A stretch of 64,000 nt of DNA from Sphingobacterium sp. ML3W (lineage in GTDB: Bacteria > Bacteroidota > Bacteroidia > Sphingobacteriales > Sphingobacteriaceae), in assembly GCF_000747525.1 (NCBI RefSeq), contig NZ_CP009278.1, forward strand, positions 248,001-312,000, in the 5' to 3' direction. The notes below the pieces were generated by a model. It saw only the letters and a list, made by a program, of their open reading frames with translations, was not told where the DNA came from and ran no database searches. The stretch's first letter is position 1, and each line of letters starts with the position of its first letter. Shown piece by piece: positions 17,970-28,649 of the stretch. The position numbers and the translations under genes were made by a program.

Positions 17970-19667
17970 ATGAAAAACGATAATAATTATGATGCTATTG
18001 TAATCGGTTCTGGAATTTCCGGAGGATGGGCCGCAAAGGAATTCTGTGAAAAAGGATTAAAAACATTGGTATTAGAAAGGGGTAGAGATGTTAAGCATAT
18101 TAAAGATTACCCCACAGCATACCAAGATCCCTGGCAGCTTGGAAATAATAATCAACTGACTTTAAAGGAACAAAAAGAAAATCCAATTGCCTCAAAATGT
18201 TACGCGAATAAGGAAGATGCCAAACATTTTTTTACACCGGATGATGTACAGCCTTATATCCAAGAGCAACCCTTTGATTGGATTAGAGGTTATCAGGTGG
18301 GAGGTAAATCTTTGACCTGGGCTAAACAAACACAACGTTGGTCGCCATATGATTTTGAGGGTCCCGCAAGGGATGGATTTGCTGTAGATTGGCCGATCCG
18401 CTATGCTGATATAGCACCTTGGTATAGTTATGTAGAAAAATTTGTTGGCATTTCAGGTAATTTAGATGGTATTGAGGCGATGCCCGATGGAGAGTTTTTG
18501 CCACCCTGGGAAATGAATCAAGTAGAATTAGAAATTCAACGTAGAATTCACAATAGCTATCCTGACCGCAAAGTGATTGCAGGGAGATGTGCACACCTCA
18601 CTAAACCAAAACAGATACATATTGATCAAGGAAGAGGAGCATGTCAAGCTCGAAACCTCTGTCAACGAGGCTGTCCTTTTGGAGGTTACTTTAGTTCCAA
18701 TGCTTCCACTTTACCATGGGCACAGAAGACCGGTAACCTAACGCTGAGACCCCATGCAGTCGTCGATTCGATAATTTATGATGATCAATTAGGAAAAGCT
18801 ATTGGTGTACGTGTCATAGATGCCGAGACCAATAAAAGTATGGAATTCTATGCTAAAGTAATTTTTGTAAATGCATCTGCAATTGCTACAAATCAAATTT
18901 TATTAAATTCTATTTCCGACAGATTCCCGCAAGGAATAGGTAACGATAGCGGTGTTTTGGGTAAGTATATTGCCTTTCACAATTACTTAGGTTCCATCAG
19001 TGCGAGTTATGAAGGTTTTGAAGATAGCTATTATTATGGAAGGAGACCTACACAGCCTATTATCCCTAATTTTAGAAATGTAGCAAAACAGGAAATGGAT
19101 TTTTTACGTGGATATGCATCTTTTTTTGGAGCATCCCGAGGTCGTTCATCAGCCTCTCAATTAGCCATGCAGGTAGGAGGTGATTATAAAGATCAATTGA
19201 GTACTTTAGGAGATTGGCATGTAGGCATGATGATGCAGGGCGAGACCATTCCTCAAGAAAAAAATCACATTCGTTTAAGCACAGATAGAAAGGATAGATA
19301 TGGAGTTCCATTGGTCATTACAGCAATTGCGTATGATGAAAATGATTTTAAATCACGGGATGATTTCTTTCAGCAGGGAGCGGAGATGTTAGAAGCCGGT
19401 GGAGCAAAAAATATTTCAATACATAATAGTGGTCAAAATCCAGGGCTCGATATTCATGAAATGGGAGGAGCGAGGATGGGGCTAGATCCTAAAACGTCAA
19501 TTTTGAACAAATGGAATCAAATGCATCATTGTACTAATGTTTTTGTGACAGATGGTGCATCTATGGTGTCTACTGGAACTCAAAATCCTTCATTGACATA
19601 CATGGCACTAACCGCCAGAGCAGTTACATATGCAGTTGAACAGATGAAAAAAGGAAATATAAAATAA
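17970..19667 (+). CDS. GMC-family FAD-dependent oxidoreductase
   Basis: A 565-residue flavoprotein. Residues about 9-40 carry the Rossmann dinucleotide site (DAIVIGSGISGGWAAKEFCE, then LVLERGRD). FAD and substrate regions follow, and the C-terminal GMC signature includes HEMGGARMGLDPKTSI and NVFVTDGASMVSTGTQNPS. It is in the glucose-methanol-choline family; the length and the Cys-rich stretch GRGACQARNLCQRGCPFGGY recall gluconate or fructose dehydrogenase flavosubunits, so a sugar is a likely substrate. No small subunit or cytochrome gene is adjacent. The upstream 280 bases hold only the previous terminator and no recognised motif. Confidence 0.85.
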   Translation: MKNDNNYDAIVIGSGISGGWAAKEFCEKGLKTLVLERGRDVKHIKDYPTAYQDPWQLGNNNQLTLKEQKENPIASKCYANKEDAKHFFTPDDVQPYIQEQPFDWIRGYQVGGKSLTWAKQTQRWSPYDFEGPARDGFAVDWPIRYADIAPWYSYVEKFVGISGNLDGIEAMPDGEFLPPWEMNQVELEIQRRIHNSYPDRKVIAGRCAHLTKPKQIHIDQGRGACQARNLCQRGCPFGGYFSSNASTLPWAQKTGNLTLRPHAVVDSIIYDDQLGKAIGVRVIDAETNKSMEFYAKVIFVNASAIATNQILLNSISDRFPQGIGNDSGVLGKYIAFHNYLGSISASYEGFEDSYYYGRRPTQPIIPNFRNVAKQEMDFLRGYASFFGASRGRSSASQLAMQVGGDYKDQLSTLGDWHVGMMMQGETIPQEKNHIRLSTDRKDRYGVPLVITAIAYDENDFKSRDDFFQQGAEMLEAGGAKNISIHNSGQNPGLDIHEMGGARMGLDPKTSILNKWNQMHHCTNVFVTDGASMVSTGTQNPSLTYMALTARAVTYAVEQMKKGNIK

Positions 19668-19719
19668 TTCTTTATTAAGCTTATGTAAAATATCAAAGCT
19701 TTTATTGAAGGAGATTATC

Positions 19720-19746
19720 AATAAGGATTTTAAATCCTTATTTTTG
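19720..19746 (+). terminator. Hairpin terminator
   Basis: AATAAGGATTT is followed by its reverse complement and TTTTTG. It closes the GMC gene. Confidence 0.7.
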
Positions 19747-19793
19747 TTTTTATCTGTATGTCAGATGAAAACAAATTAGATTGGAATTTATAA

Positions 19794-22595
19794 ATGGCGA
19801 AGACACAGGATAATAGTCCGAAAAATTATATTCAAATAAAAGGGGCAAGGGTCAATAACTTAAAGAATATTGATGTCGATATCCCGAAAAACAAACTGGT
19901 TGTTATCACAGGTATGTCAGGCTCAGGAAAATCTTCTTTAGCCTTTGATACATTATATGCAGAGGGGCAGCGTCGTTATGTCGAAAGTCTGTCGTCCTAT
20001 GCCCGTCAGTTTATGGGAAGGATGAATAAACCAGAGGTGGATTATATCAAAGGAATTGCGCCAGCAATTGCCATTGAGCAGCGGGTCATCACCAGCAATC
20101 CACGTTCTACGGTAGGTACATCCACAGAGATTTATGATTACCTAAAATTACTATATGCACGTATCGGCAAAACTTTTTCTCCTGTATCTGGGCAACTTGT
20201 GACGAAAGATACTGTTTCCAGTATTGTCGATTTTGCCACTTCTTTAGAAGAGGGAACTTCCATTACTATTTATGCCCCGCTTATTCCTACGAACGATCGT
20301 AAATTGAAAGAAGAGCTTTCGCTATTATTGCAAAAAGGCTTTGTTCGTATAAAATATAAAGGCGAACTGCAGAAAATAGAAAGTATTATCGATAATAAAA
20401 AGATCGATAATAAGGCCATCAAAGAAGGAGAGATTGAAATTGTTACGGATCGTTTGCGCATCGAATCGGATGACGACACCTTAAATCGTCTTTCGGACTC
20501 CATTCAGACAGCTTTATTTGAAGGAAAAGGCAATTGTTCCATTACTGTGGGCGAAGAAGTCCATCATTTCTCTGATCGCTTTGAACTCGATGGTATTTTA
20601 TTTGAAGAGCCAACTGCCAATTTTTTCAGTTTTAATAATCCCTATGGCGCCTGTCGTCGATGTGAGGGATATGGAAAAGTTGTCGGCATAGACCCTGATT
20701 TGGTTATTCCTGATAAAAGCCGTTCGGTGTATGACGGCGCTATTGCGCCATGGCGTGGTGAAAAGATGGGGGAATGGTTGCAGGCTTTAATTAAAGTCTC
20801 CTTAAAATTTGATTTCCCTATACATCGCGCTTATTCGGATCTAACCGCCGCACAAAAGAAGGTGCTTTGGACTGGGAATAAGTATTTTTCAGGTTTGGAT
20901 AAATTCTTTAAGGAACTAGAAGAGCAGACCTATAAGATCCAGTATCGGGTTATGTTATCACGGTATCGTGGCAAGACCGATTGTCCAGATTGTCATGGTT
21001 CACGTCTTCGCCAAGATGCGACATACGTTAAGGTTGGGGATAGATCCATTACAGATATTGTTTTGATGCCATTAGACCAAGCATTAGCCTTTTTTCAAGG
21101 CTTGGTATTGGTGGGAAATGATCTCTTGATAGCGAAGCGATTATTATCAGAAATTGAAAGTAGATTACAGTTTCTTTGCGATGTAGGACTGAGCTATTTA
21201 ACCTTAAATAGACTTTCAAACTCGCTTTCCGGAGGAGAGTCACAACGTATCAATCTGGCCACTTCTTTAGGAAGTTCTTTGGTCGGTTCTATCTATGTTT
21301 TGGATGAACCCAGTATCGGTTTGCACCCTAGAGATACACAAAGGTTGATCAGTGTGTTAAAATCATTACGTGATATTGGGAACACCGTAATTGTGGTGGA
21401 GCATGAACAAGAAATGATGGAGGCCGCAGATTATTTGATCGATATTGGTCCTGAAGCAGGAATTAATGGCGGGGAATTGGTTTTTGCAGGTCATTACGAA
21501 GATATTATTAAGGATGATAAAAGTTTGACAGGACGCTATTTAAGCGGGAAAGATAGTATCGATATTCCTAAGCAACGTCGTCAGTGGAATAATGCCATTA
21601 CCATCAAGGGCGCGCATGAGAATAACCTTCAGGGAATTGATGTGACGTTTCCGTTGAACAATTTCACAGTGGTTACCGGTGTTTCAGGCTCTGGTAAAAC
21701 ATCCTTGGTGAAACGAATTCTGTATCCCGCTTTGCAGAAAGCCATCGGAAATTATTCGGGAGAACAAACCGGTGTGTATGACGGTATCGAAGGAGATATT
21801 GATCATGTGGAGCAAATAGAAATGGTCGATCAGAATCCTATTGGCCGTTCCTCACGATCCAATCCTGTTACTTATGTGAAGGCATGGGATGAAGTGAGAG
21901 CATTGTATTCGAACTTACCGGCAGCAAAAGCCGCGGGTCTCAAACCGGCAGCCTTTTCATTCAACGTGGAAGGCGGGCGTTGCGATGTATGTCAAGGTGA
22001 AGGTGAAGTGAAGATCGAGATGCAGTTTATGGCAGATATCGTCTTGCCTTGTGAAGTCTGCGATGGAAAACGGTTTAAGCAACATGTGTTGGATGTGCAA
22101 TATAAACATAAATCTGTTTCTGATATTTTAGGATTGAGTGTCGATGAGGCCATTGTTTTCTTTGCGGATCAACCTAAGATATTAGCTAAGTTACAACCTT
22201 TACAAGATGTTGGACTTGGTTATGTCAAGTTGGGACAATCATCGAGTACCCTGTCTGGAGGAGAAGCACAACGGATAAAATTGGCTTCATTTTTAATCAA
22301 AGGAAATAATAGTAAGAAAACACTATTCATTTTTGATGAGCCTACGACAGGCCTTCATTTTCATGATATCAAAAAGCTTTTGAAATCTTTTGAGGCACTG
22401 ATTAACTTGGGGAATAGCATTTTGGTCATCGAGCATAATATGGATATGATCAAGTCCGCAGACTGGGTTATTGATATCGGGCCCGAGGGTGGAGACAAAG
22501 GGGGTAAATTAGTTTTCGCGGGTCTGCCCGAAGATTTGGTAAACTGTAAAGATTCTTATACAGGACAATATTTACAAACGCATTTAAAAAATTAG
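19794..22595 (+). CDS. uvrA: Excinuclease ABC subunit UvrA
   Basis: A 933-residue twin ABC ATPase. It has two Walker A sites ([14 protein letters not shown] near residue 40 and [14 protein letters not shown] near 634), two signature motifs ([13 protein letters not shown] and [13 protein letters not shown]) and the zinc-finger cysteines [20 protein letters not shown] and [19 protein letters not shown]. The length is that of standard UvrA. It recognises helix-distorting DNA lesions with UvrB. Bacteroidota often carry more than one UvrA, and from this window it is not possible to say whether this is the main copy. pafA follows 34 bases downstream in the same direction. Confidence 0.93.
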   Translation: MAKTQDNSPKNYIQIKGARVNNLKNIDVDIPKNKLVVITGMSGSGKSSLAFDTLYAEGQRRYVESLSSYARQFMGRMNKPEVDYIKGIAPAIAIEQRVITSNPRSTVGTSTEIYDYLKLLYARIGKTFSPVSGQLVTKDTVSSIVDFATSLEEGTSITIYAPLIPTNDRKLKEELSLLLQKGFVRIKYKGELQKIESIIDNKKIDNKAIKEGEIEIVTDRLRIESDDDTLNRLSDSIQTALFEGKGNCSITVGEEVHHFSDRFELDGILFEEPTANFFSFNNPYGACRRCEGYGKVVGIDPDLVIPDKSRSVYDGAIAPWRGEKMGEWLQALIKVSLKFDFPIHRAYSDLTAAQKKVLWTGNKYFSGLDKFFKELEEQTYKIQYRVMLSRYRGKTDCPDCHGSRLRQDATYVKVGDRSITDIVLMPLDQALAFFQGLVLVGNDLLIAKRLLSEIESRLQFLCDVGLSYLTLNRLSNSLSGGESQRINLATSLGSSLVGSIYVLDEPSIGLHPRDTQRLISVLKSLRDIGNTVIVVEHEQEMMEAADYLIDIGPEAGINGGELVFAGHYEDIIKDDKSLTGRYLSGKDSIDIPKQRRQWNNAITIKGAHENNLQGIDVTFPLNNFTVVTGVSGSGKTSLVKRILYPALQKAIGNYSGEQTGVYDGIEGDIDHVEQIEMVDQNPIGRSSRSNPVTYVKAWDEVRALYSNLPAAKAAGLKPAAFSFNVEGGRCDVCQGEGEVKIEMQFMADIVLPCEVCDGKRFKQHVLDVQYKHKSVSDILGLSVDEAIVFFADQPKILAKLQPLQDVGLGYVKLGQSSSTLSGGEAQRIKLASFLIKGNNSKKTLFIFDEPTTGLHFHDIKKLLKSFEALINLGNSILVIEHNMDMIKSADWVIDIGPEGGDKGGKLVFAGLPEDLVNCKDSYTGQYLQTHLKN

Positions 22596-22629
22596 TTTTT
22601 ACATTTATAGACTAGATTATACAAAAGGC

Positions 22630-24270
22630 ATGATTAAAAAAATGTTAGTAATGATGTGCTTTGGGTTGAGTACCTTAACAACCTTCGCACAGTCTCCAGA
22701 ACGTCCTAAATTAGTCGTCGGTCTTATGGTTGACCAAATGCGTTGGGACTATTTGTATCGATTTGCTGAAAGGTACGGTAATGGAGGTTTCAAAAGATTG
22801 TTGAGTGATGGATTTTCTTGTGAAAATACTTTGATCAACTATATTCCAACCTATACAGCAATTGGACATAGTTCGGTCTATACAGGCTCAGTCCCTGCTA
22901 TACATGGTATTTCAGGAAATGATTGGATTATGGAGCAAACCGGTAAAGCGATGTACTGTACACAGGATGACAATGTAGAAGGTGTTGGTACAACAGAGCC
23001 TGAGGGTAAGCAATCGCCACGAAATCTGTTGGCTTCAACGATTACAGATCAACTGAAGTTGGCAACCAATTTTCAATCAAAGGTTATCGGTATTGCCATT
23101 AAAGATCGTGGTGGTATTCTTCCAGCAGGTCATTTCGCTGATGCTGCATATTGGTTTGAGGCTAAATCAGGCAATTGGATTACGAGCAATTTTTATATGG
23201 ATAAGTTACCGAAGTGGGTAGATGATTTTAATAAGAAAAAGCTTGCTGAAAAATATTTAAAACAAGATTGGAAACCATCATATCCTTTGGCAACCTATAC
23301 TTCAAGTATTGCAGATGACAATATATATGAGGGGAAATATGCCGGAGAAACAAGTCCAACATTGCCAAGAGCGACATCCAAACTGATGGAGACTGAAGGT
23401 TATGAGTTAATCAAAACTACACCTATGGGCAATACCTTGACATTGGATTTGGCTAAAGCAGCTATTGAAAATGAAAAACTAGGAAATAACCCGACGAAAA
23501 GTACAGACTTTTTGTGTGTCAGTTTATCTGCTACGGACTATGTAGGACATCGCTATTCTCTGTCTTCTGTAGAAATCGAAGATATCTATTTGAAACTGGA
23601 TCATGAATTGGCTGATCTTTTTAACTATTTGGACAAGACCGTTGGAGCGGGCAATTATACGTTCTTTTTAACAGCAGATCATGCCGCATCTTATAACTCG
23701 CGTTATTTTATGGATATGAAGGGCAACGGTGGTTATTTTCCAAGTAGACAGATTATAACAGCTTTAAACGAAAATTTGAAAGCGAAATATGGTCAAGAAA
23801 AACTGGTTAAAAGCTTAATGAACTACCAGGTGCATTTGGATAATGAAAAGATTGAGACCTTAAAGTTAGATGAAGAAGCGATTAAAACGGATATCATCAA
23901 GTATCTGAAGAAACAGGATGGCGTTGCATTTGTATTTGATATGTCAAAAGGGGATGTCTTACAGGCGCCACTTGCGATACGAGAAAAAGCAATAAACGGA
24001 TATCATATGAAACGTAGTGGTATTATTCAAATCGTTGTTGAACCACAATGGTATGATGGTACACCACGTTCGACAGGAACGACACATGGAACCTGGTCGA
24101 GCTTTGATTCCCATATACCGCTGGTATTTATGGGCTGGGGCATCAAACCTGGCGTTTCTAATAAAGCTGTTAACGTAACCGATATTGCTCCTACACTTGC
24201 TGCCTTGTTGCATGTCATGGAACCAAATGGTAGCATTGGCACACCAATCGTAGAGGTGCTTGGGCAGTAA
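22630..24270 (+). CDS. pafA: PafA-like secreted alkaline phosphatase
   Basis: A 546-residue protein with a signal peptide (MIKKMLVMMCFGLSTLTTFAQ). It shows the alkaline-phosphatase-superfamily metal site VDQMRWDYLYRF, and the nucleophile region IPTYTAIGHSSVYTGSVPAIHG with a Thr nucleophile as in PafA enzymes. Further metal ligands appear in FLTADHAASYNSRY and GTTHGTWSSFDSHIPLVFMG. It hydrolyses phosphate monoesters in the periplasm. It is 34 bases behind uvrA but functionally unrelated. The symbol is given on family resemblance to Bacteroidota PafA. Confidence 0.85.
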   Translation: MIKKMLVMMCFGLSTLTTFAQSPERPKLVVGLMVDQMRWDYLYRFAERYGNGGFKRLLSDGFSCENTLINYIPTYTAIGHSSVYTGSVPAIHGISGNDWIMEQTGKAMYCTQDDNVEGVGTTEPEGKQSPRNLLASTITDQLKLATNFQSKVIGIAIKDRGGILPAGHFADAAYWFEAKSGNWITSNFYMDKLPKWVDDFNKKKLAEKYLKQDWKPSYPLATYTSSIADDNIYEGKYAGETSPTLPRATSKLMETEGYELIKTTPMGNTLTLDLAKAAIENEKLGNNPTKSTDFLCVSLSATDYVGHRYSLSSVEIEDIYLKLDHELADLFNYLDKTVGAGNYTFFLTADHAASYNSRYFMDMKGNGGYFPSRQIITALNENLKAKYGQEKLVKSLMNYQVHLDNEKIETLKLDEEAIKTDIIKYLKKQDGVAFVFDMSKGDVLQAPLAIREKAINGYHMKRSGIIQIVVEPQWYDGTPRSTGTTHGTWSSFDSHIPLVFMGWGIKPGVSNKAVNVTDIAPTLAALLHVMEPNGSIGTPIVEVLGQ

Positions 24271-24382
24271 TACTGCTTTTAATGCTATATGGCAGGTAGG
24301 GGATGTTTGATTTCCGCTATGAAAAATTAGTGTATGAAGTGGATAGGAAGATAAGTTTGTTTTATATACAATGTAATTAAAA

Positions 24383-24420
24383 TTGTAAATAGCACAAATT
24401 TATCTAAGTTTGTAGATAAA
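24383..24420 (+). promoter_or_regulatory. Promoter of the Rrf2 gene with overlapping dyad operator
   Basis: TTG (24383-24385), exactly 19 bases, then TAAGTTTG (24405-24412) is a textbook Bacteroidota promoter. TTTATCTA (24399-24406) and TAGATAAA (24413-24420) form an 8-bp perfect dyad straddling the -7 element. Binding of a dimer there would block RNA polymerase, which suggests autoregulation by the Rrf2 product. Confidence 0.7.
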
Positions 24421-24435
24421 ATTTGATTAAATAAT

Positions 24436-24885
24436 ATGCTTTCTAAAAAGACAAAATATGCAATTAAGGCCTTAATGGTTTTAGGTAGGAACTACGGTAA
24501 GGACCCCATGCAGATCGTGAAAATTGCCGAGGAAGAAAATATTCCTAAGAAATTTTTAGAACAGATATTGTTAGAAATGCGTAATGCTGGAATTTTGTAT
24601 AGCAAAAAAGGTGCTGGAGGTGGCTATAGTTTGAATAAAGCACCTGAAGATGTCTATTTATCTCAGGTAATGCGATTGATTGATGGCCCTATAGCCTTAT
24701 TACCTTGTGTAAGTCTTAATTTTTATCGCTCTTGTGATGAATGTACAACAGAGCATGCATGTGGTATACGCGATACATTTGTCGAGGTTCGTAACGCTAT
24801 GTTACAAATATTGAACGATACAAGTGTAGCAAGTTTAATTAATAAGGAAAAACAATTAAACTTAGATACATCAGAAGATAGTTAG
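24436..24885 (+). CDS. Rrf2-family transcriptional regulator
   Basis: A 149-residue protein. The N-terminal winged helix (MLSKKTKYAIKALMVLGRNY, then IPKKFLEQILLEMRNAGILY and KKGAGGGYSL) is the Rrf2 signature. The C-terminal half has a cysteine set, PCVSLNFYRSCDECTTEHAC, spaced as in members that bind an iron-sulfur cluster, although no ligand is proven. Typical roles are sensing iron-sulfur status, cysteine or redox state. The dyad over its own promoter suggests autoregulation. No iron-sulfur genes lie next to it, so its targets are elsewhere. Confidence 0.88.
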   Translation: MLSKKTKYAIKALMVLGRNYGKDPMQIVKIAEEENIPKKFLEQILLEMRNAGILYSKKGAGGGYSLNKAPEDVYLSQVMRLIDGPIALLPCVSLNFYRSCDECTTEHACGIRDTFVEVRNAMLQILNDTSVASLINKEKQLNLDTSEDS

Positions 24886-24902
24886 TTAACATTAATAGGT
24901 AT

Positions 24903-24941
24903 AAAAAGGGTCGCGTTAATCAATTAACGCGACCCTTTTTA
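24903..24941 (+). terminator. Strong hairpin terminator of the Rrf2 gene
   Basis: AAAAAGGGTCGCGTTAAT pairs with its near-perfect reverse complement and a T-run follows. Confidence 0.88.
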
Positions 24942-25028
24942 TTTTTAACGAAAATTTAACAAAAAGAATACGATTTTATCGTATCAAAACTATATCTTTA
25001 GTTTTTAAACTACTATAAACCTGATTTA

Positions 25029-27809
25029 ATGGCCAAATTCTATTGGAGCATACTGATACTATGCTCATTTATTCTGACCAATTCAGCACATGCACAAACC
25101 AAGGTAGCGGGAGAGATAGTTGATTCGAAGGATGGGGGAAAACTAGGTAAAGCAGCTGTTGTATTATTAAATGCTAAAGATTCTGTTCTTGTTAAGTTCG
25201 TCCGGACAAAAGAAAATGGAACTTTTAACTTTCCACAAATTGATACTGGAACCTATAAATTCATCGTATCCTTTCCGCAATATGCAGACTATGTCAAAGA
25301 TGTTGAGGTAGGAAAAGAACCGATTAATTTGGGTGCAATCAAATTATCAAAAGCCGCTTTATTGCTGGAGGAAGCCCAAGTAGTCGGAGGAATACCGGTT
25401 ATTATTAAAGGAGATACCATTGAATACAATGCCGCGAGCTTTAAAGTGGAGAAGGATGCCAAGGTTGAAGATCTATTGAAAGTCCTTCCTGGTATGACGA
25501 TAGATGCCAATGGAAAAATCACTGCCAATGGAAAAGAAGTAAAGAAAGTCTTATTGGATGGTGAGGAATTCTTTGGTGACGACCCGACTCTAATCACTAA
25601 AAATATCCGGTCGGATATGGTCAGTAAGGTCCAAGTTTACGAGAAGAAATCAGATTTAACCGACCGTACAGGTGTGGATGATGGAGAACGTACACAGACC
25701 ATTGATATCAAGCTAAAAGCCGATAGTAAAAAAGGAATGTTTGGTCAAGCCACTGCAGGCGGTGGGACTGATAAGTATTATGGGGGTAAATTGATGGCCA
25801 ATAGATTTAATGGTAGTCAAAAAATTGCTGTTTATGGTATTGCTGCAAATGATGGAATGGTTGGTCTGGGCTTTGAAGATGGACAGAAATATGGTGTGGG
25901 TTCGAGCAATGTTGAGGTTATGGATGGCGGTGGCATCATGATTTCAAGTGGAGATGGTTCTGAAGGCGGCTATGATGGTAATTATTATGGTGGCGGTGTA
26001 CCCAAAGCACTTAACTTTGGAGCGAGTTACTCGGATAAATCAGCCAATGATAAACATAAGATCAATGTCAGTTATAAACGCAATCAGCTTAATGTAGCCA
26101 ATACTAGTACTTATTTCGCTCAGAATAACTTACCTGAGCAGGCACGGATTGATAATTCAATAACCAGTTCGGATAATGAAAGTCGGACAAATGCTGCAAA
26201 CCTGAGGTATGATTCTAAATTGGATTCATTGACAGATTTGACTGTTAAGATGGGGTATAATAAATTACAACGGGATAATTATTCAGAGACCTTCGGCGGT
26301 CAGCAGACCCTAGAAGGTTTGAATATTACGGAGACGAATTCCAAAAACAATGCGATAAGCGATCAAGAACGATATAACTTAGACGTTTTGCTCACCCGTC
26401 GGTTTAAAAAGGAGAGAAGATCCTTGACTTTAGCGGTCAATACGAATACGGATAAAAATGATGGAAATGCAAATTATTTTTCAAGTACCTATTTCTTTAA
26501 AAACGATCTTACAGATACCATTGATCAGTATAAGAAAGATAAGAATAGCAATACGAACATTGGAGCTTCGATGACCTTTACAGAGCCGATTTCTAAAAGG
26601 CTGACCGCTACGCTCGGTTATTCATTCTTAAATAATAAAGGAGAAACATTGAATCAATCTTTCGATAAAGATTCGGTGACAGGTGAATATACGGTACTCG
26701 ATCAAACGATACTGAATGATATTGATTTTTCGAGTATGAAAAATGGATTGAACACGTCGCTGAATTATAAGGACAATAAGTTGACAGTCAATCTAAGTAA
26801 TCAACTGGATTTTGAACACGTGAAACGTGAGTATAATAATCTCGGAACCGTGCTACAACGCGATCAAACATCAATACGTCCTAGTTTATCCGCTAATTAT
26901 AAGATTACAAAAAGTAAAAGTATCAATTTCCGATATTATGGGAGAACATTGCAACCTTCATTGACTCAAATAGAGCCCTTAAAGCAAAACTCACAACAAT
27001 TAGTCACCTATCTTGATAATTTTGATCTAAAAGCTGGTTTTAGTAATAATTACAGTTTTAATTTCAATTCCTATAAACAGCTGAAAGATCAAAGTGTCTA
27101 TGCATATATTAGTGCAACACAGGGAGTCAATAATGTATCCAGTAGAGTGAGGTATTATGAAGATGGTAGGCAAGATATTCAATATGTCAATATTGACAAG
27201 ACTAACTGGCGAATATATGGGCAATCTGGATATCGATTTGTTCTGCAAAAAAAGTGGGGACTTAATCTGAATTTGGGAGCCAATGTGGAATATAGTAGTC
27301 AATATAGTTATCTATCTTTAGGGAAAGAGGAACCCCGATTAAATCAGAATGAAACTTGGAGTTTGGCCCCTAGTATCGGATTGAGCCGTTATAAAGCGAA
27401 TAAATTAGATTTTTATTTAAATATCACCCCTGGGGTTGAAAATCTGAGTTCTTCCTTACAACCTGAATTAAGTAGGTCAACTTTTACCATGAATTCGTAT
27501 GGTAATTTAACGTATTATTTACCAAAAGATTTTAAAATAGGCCTTAACGTTAATCAAAGCTATCAAAGCTCGACTCAAACGCTAGAATCTATTAATATCG
27601 TTAACATGAACGGTTATATTTCTAAAAAATTCTTTAAAGATAAATCATTAGAGGCACAGCTCTATGTCAACGATATTTTAAATAAAAATAGCGGCATTAA
27701 TCGTTACCAAAATGGCACATCATTTATCCAATCCAGTAATGAGGTATTGCACCGTTATGGGATGTTGAAGGTGATTTATAATTTTACAACCATGAAAGGA
27801 GGAAAATAA
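25029..27809 (+). CDS. Outer-membrane beta-barrel protein (TonB-receptor-like)
   Basis: A 926-residue protein with a signal peptide ending NSAHAQ. A carboxypeptidase-like regulatory domain covers about 24-115, a plug-like region follows (DTIEYNAASFKVEKDAKVED, then LLKVLPGMTIDANGKI and KKVLLDGEEFFGDD), and a long barrel with many short beta hairpins runs to the C terminus. It is of the outer-membrane-barrel family that is typically paired with a GLPGLI protein, as here with one base between the two. The ligand is unknown, and the link to the neighbouring Rrf2 gene is positional only. Confidence 0.82.
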   Translation: MAKFYWSILILCSFILTNSAHAQTKVAGEIVDSKDGGKLGKAAVVLLNAKDSVLVKFVRTKENGTFNFPQIDTGTYKFIVSFPQYADYVKDVEVGKEPINLGAIKLSKAALLLEEAQVVGGIPVIIKGDTIEYNAASFKVEKDAKVEDLLKVLPGMTIDANGKITANGKEVKKVLLDGEEFFGDDPTLITKNIRSDMVSKVQVYEKKSDLTDRTGVDDGERTQTIDIKLKADSKKGMFGQATAGGGTDKYYGGKLMANRFNGSQKIAVYGIAANDGMVGLGFEDGQKYGVGSSNVEVMDGGGIMISSGDGSEGGYDGNYYGGGVPKALNFGASYSDKSANDKHKINVSYKRNQLNVANTSTYFAQNNLPEQARIDNSITSSDNESRTNAANLRYDSKLDSLTDLTVKMGYNKLQRDNYSETFGGQQTLEGLNITETNSKNNAISDQERYNLDVLLTRRFKKERRSLTLAVNTNTDKNDGNANYFSSTYFFKNDLTDTIDQYKKDKNSNTNIGASMTFTEPISKRLTATLGYSFLNNKGETLNQSFDKDSVTGEYTVLDQTILNDIDFSSMKNGLNTSLNYKDNKLTVNLSNQLDFEHVKREYNNLGTVLQRDQTSIRPSLSANYKITKSKSINFRYYGRTLQPSLTQIEPLKQNSQQLVTYLDNFDLKAGFSNNYSFNFNSYKQLKDQSVYAYISATQGVNNVSSRVRYYEDGRQDIQYVNIDKTNWRIYGQSGYRFVLQKKWGLNLNLGANVEYSSQYSYLSLGKEEPRLNQNETWSLAPSIGLSRYKANKLDFYLNITPGVENLSSSLQPELSRSTFTMNSYGNLTYYLPKDFKIGLNVNQSYQSSTQTLESINIVNMNGYISKKFFKDKSLEAQLYVNDILNKNSGINRYQNGTSFIQSSNEVLHRYGMLKVIYNFTTMKGGK

Positions 27810-27810
27810 G

Positions 27811-28602
27811 ATGAGAAAATATTTTGTAGCATTATTTTTATTATTGGGATTAATGACGAGTGTATCTGCCCAGTATGCTTTTTTTCCAAGCAGTGGAACA
27901 GTTACGTACGAGCGAAAATTTCATTTACAAAACTATTTGAAGCGAAATTTTCTAAATAAACCAGATCTGGATGGCTGGGACAAGATCAGTGTCGAGCAGG
28001 CAGTGAAAGCTGGACCAGTTGAGATGGTTACCCATCATAGTTTGAAGTTCTTTGATGATGAAACACTTTTTGAGACTCTTGAGGAAGATTACCCCGCGAA
28101 CTATCGTAATGTCTCTTGGTACAGCCCTTTTATTAACGACTCGAAAACGTTTATCAATGTTAAAGATAATAGCTTCTTGAAGTTGCTTCCTTTTGGAGAT
28201 GAAGAACTATTAATGAAAGATTCGCTACCCAATGTGAAGTGGAAGTATACCGATGAGTATCGCAACATTGCGGGATACGATTGCCGTCGGGCAAATGGAA
28301 TTATACAAGATTCCATTTATGTGGTAGCTTTTTTTGCGGGACAGATTCCAGTTCCGGTAGGCCCAGAGCTTATCCACGGCTTGCCCGGCTTGATATTAGG
28401 GGTATCCATTCCCAGTATGAACGTCAATATATTTGCGACTAATGTGGAGTTGAGCAATACACCGGTTTCTAGTGTGCTGACAAAGAAAAAGAAGGTCGTA
28501 GCAGAGCCTAAAGAAGCCGTTATTGCAAAATTGAAGACCTCCGTCTACGATTGGCTAAGCGAGAAGGAATTTAATAAAAAGCTGAATGCTATTTTATTTT
28601 AA
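27811..28602 (+). CDS. GLPGLI family protein
   Basis: A 263-residue exported protein with a signal peptide (MRKYFVALFLLLGLMTSVSA). The family-defining motif is present as HGLPGLILGVSIP at about residues 192-204, preceded by GYDCRRANGII and a Trp-Lys-Tyr region. GLPGLI proteins occur behind TonB-type barrels and may be surface or periplasmic partners of them; the biochemical function is not known. It begins one base after the barrel stop codon and shares its transcript. A bidirectional terminator follows. Confidence 0.88.
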   Translation: MRKYFVALFLLLGLMTSVSAQYAFFPSSGTVTYERKFHLQNYLKRNFLNKPDLDGWDKISVEQAVKAGPVEMVTHHSLKFFDDETLFETLEEDYPANYRNVSWYSPFINDSKTFINVKDNSFLKLLPFGDEELLMKDSLPNVKWKYTDEYRNIAGYDCRRANGIIQDSIYVVAFFAGQIPVPVGPELIHGLPGLILGVSIPSMNVNIFATNVELSNTPVSSVLTKKKKVVAEPKEAVIAKLKTSVYDWLSEKEFNKKLNAILF

Positions 28603-28604
28603 AC

Positions 28605-28633
28605 AAAAAAGGGAACGCAACGTTCCCTTTTTT
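28605..28633. terminator. Bidirectional hairpin terminator
   Basis: AAAAAAGGGAACG, three bases, and CGTTCCCTTTTTT. It lies between the convergent GLPGLI and metG genes. Confidence 0.88.
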
Positions 28634-28649
28634 ATTTATGTTAGTATTG

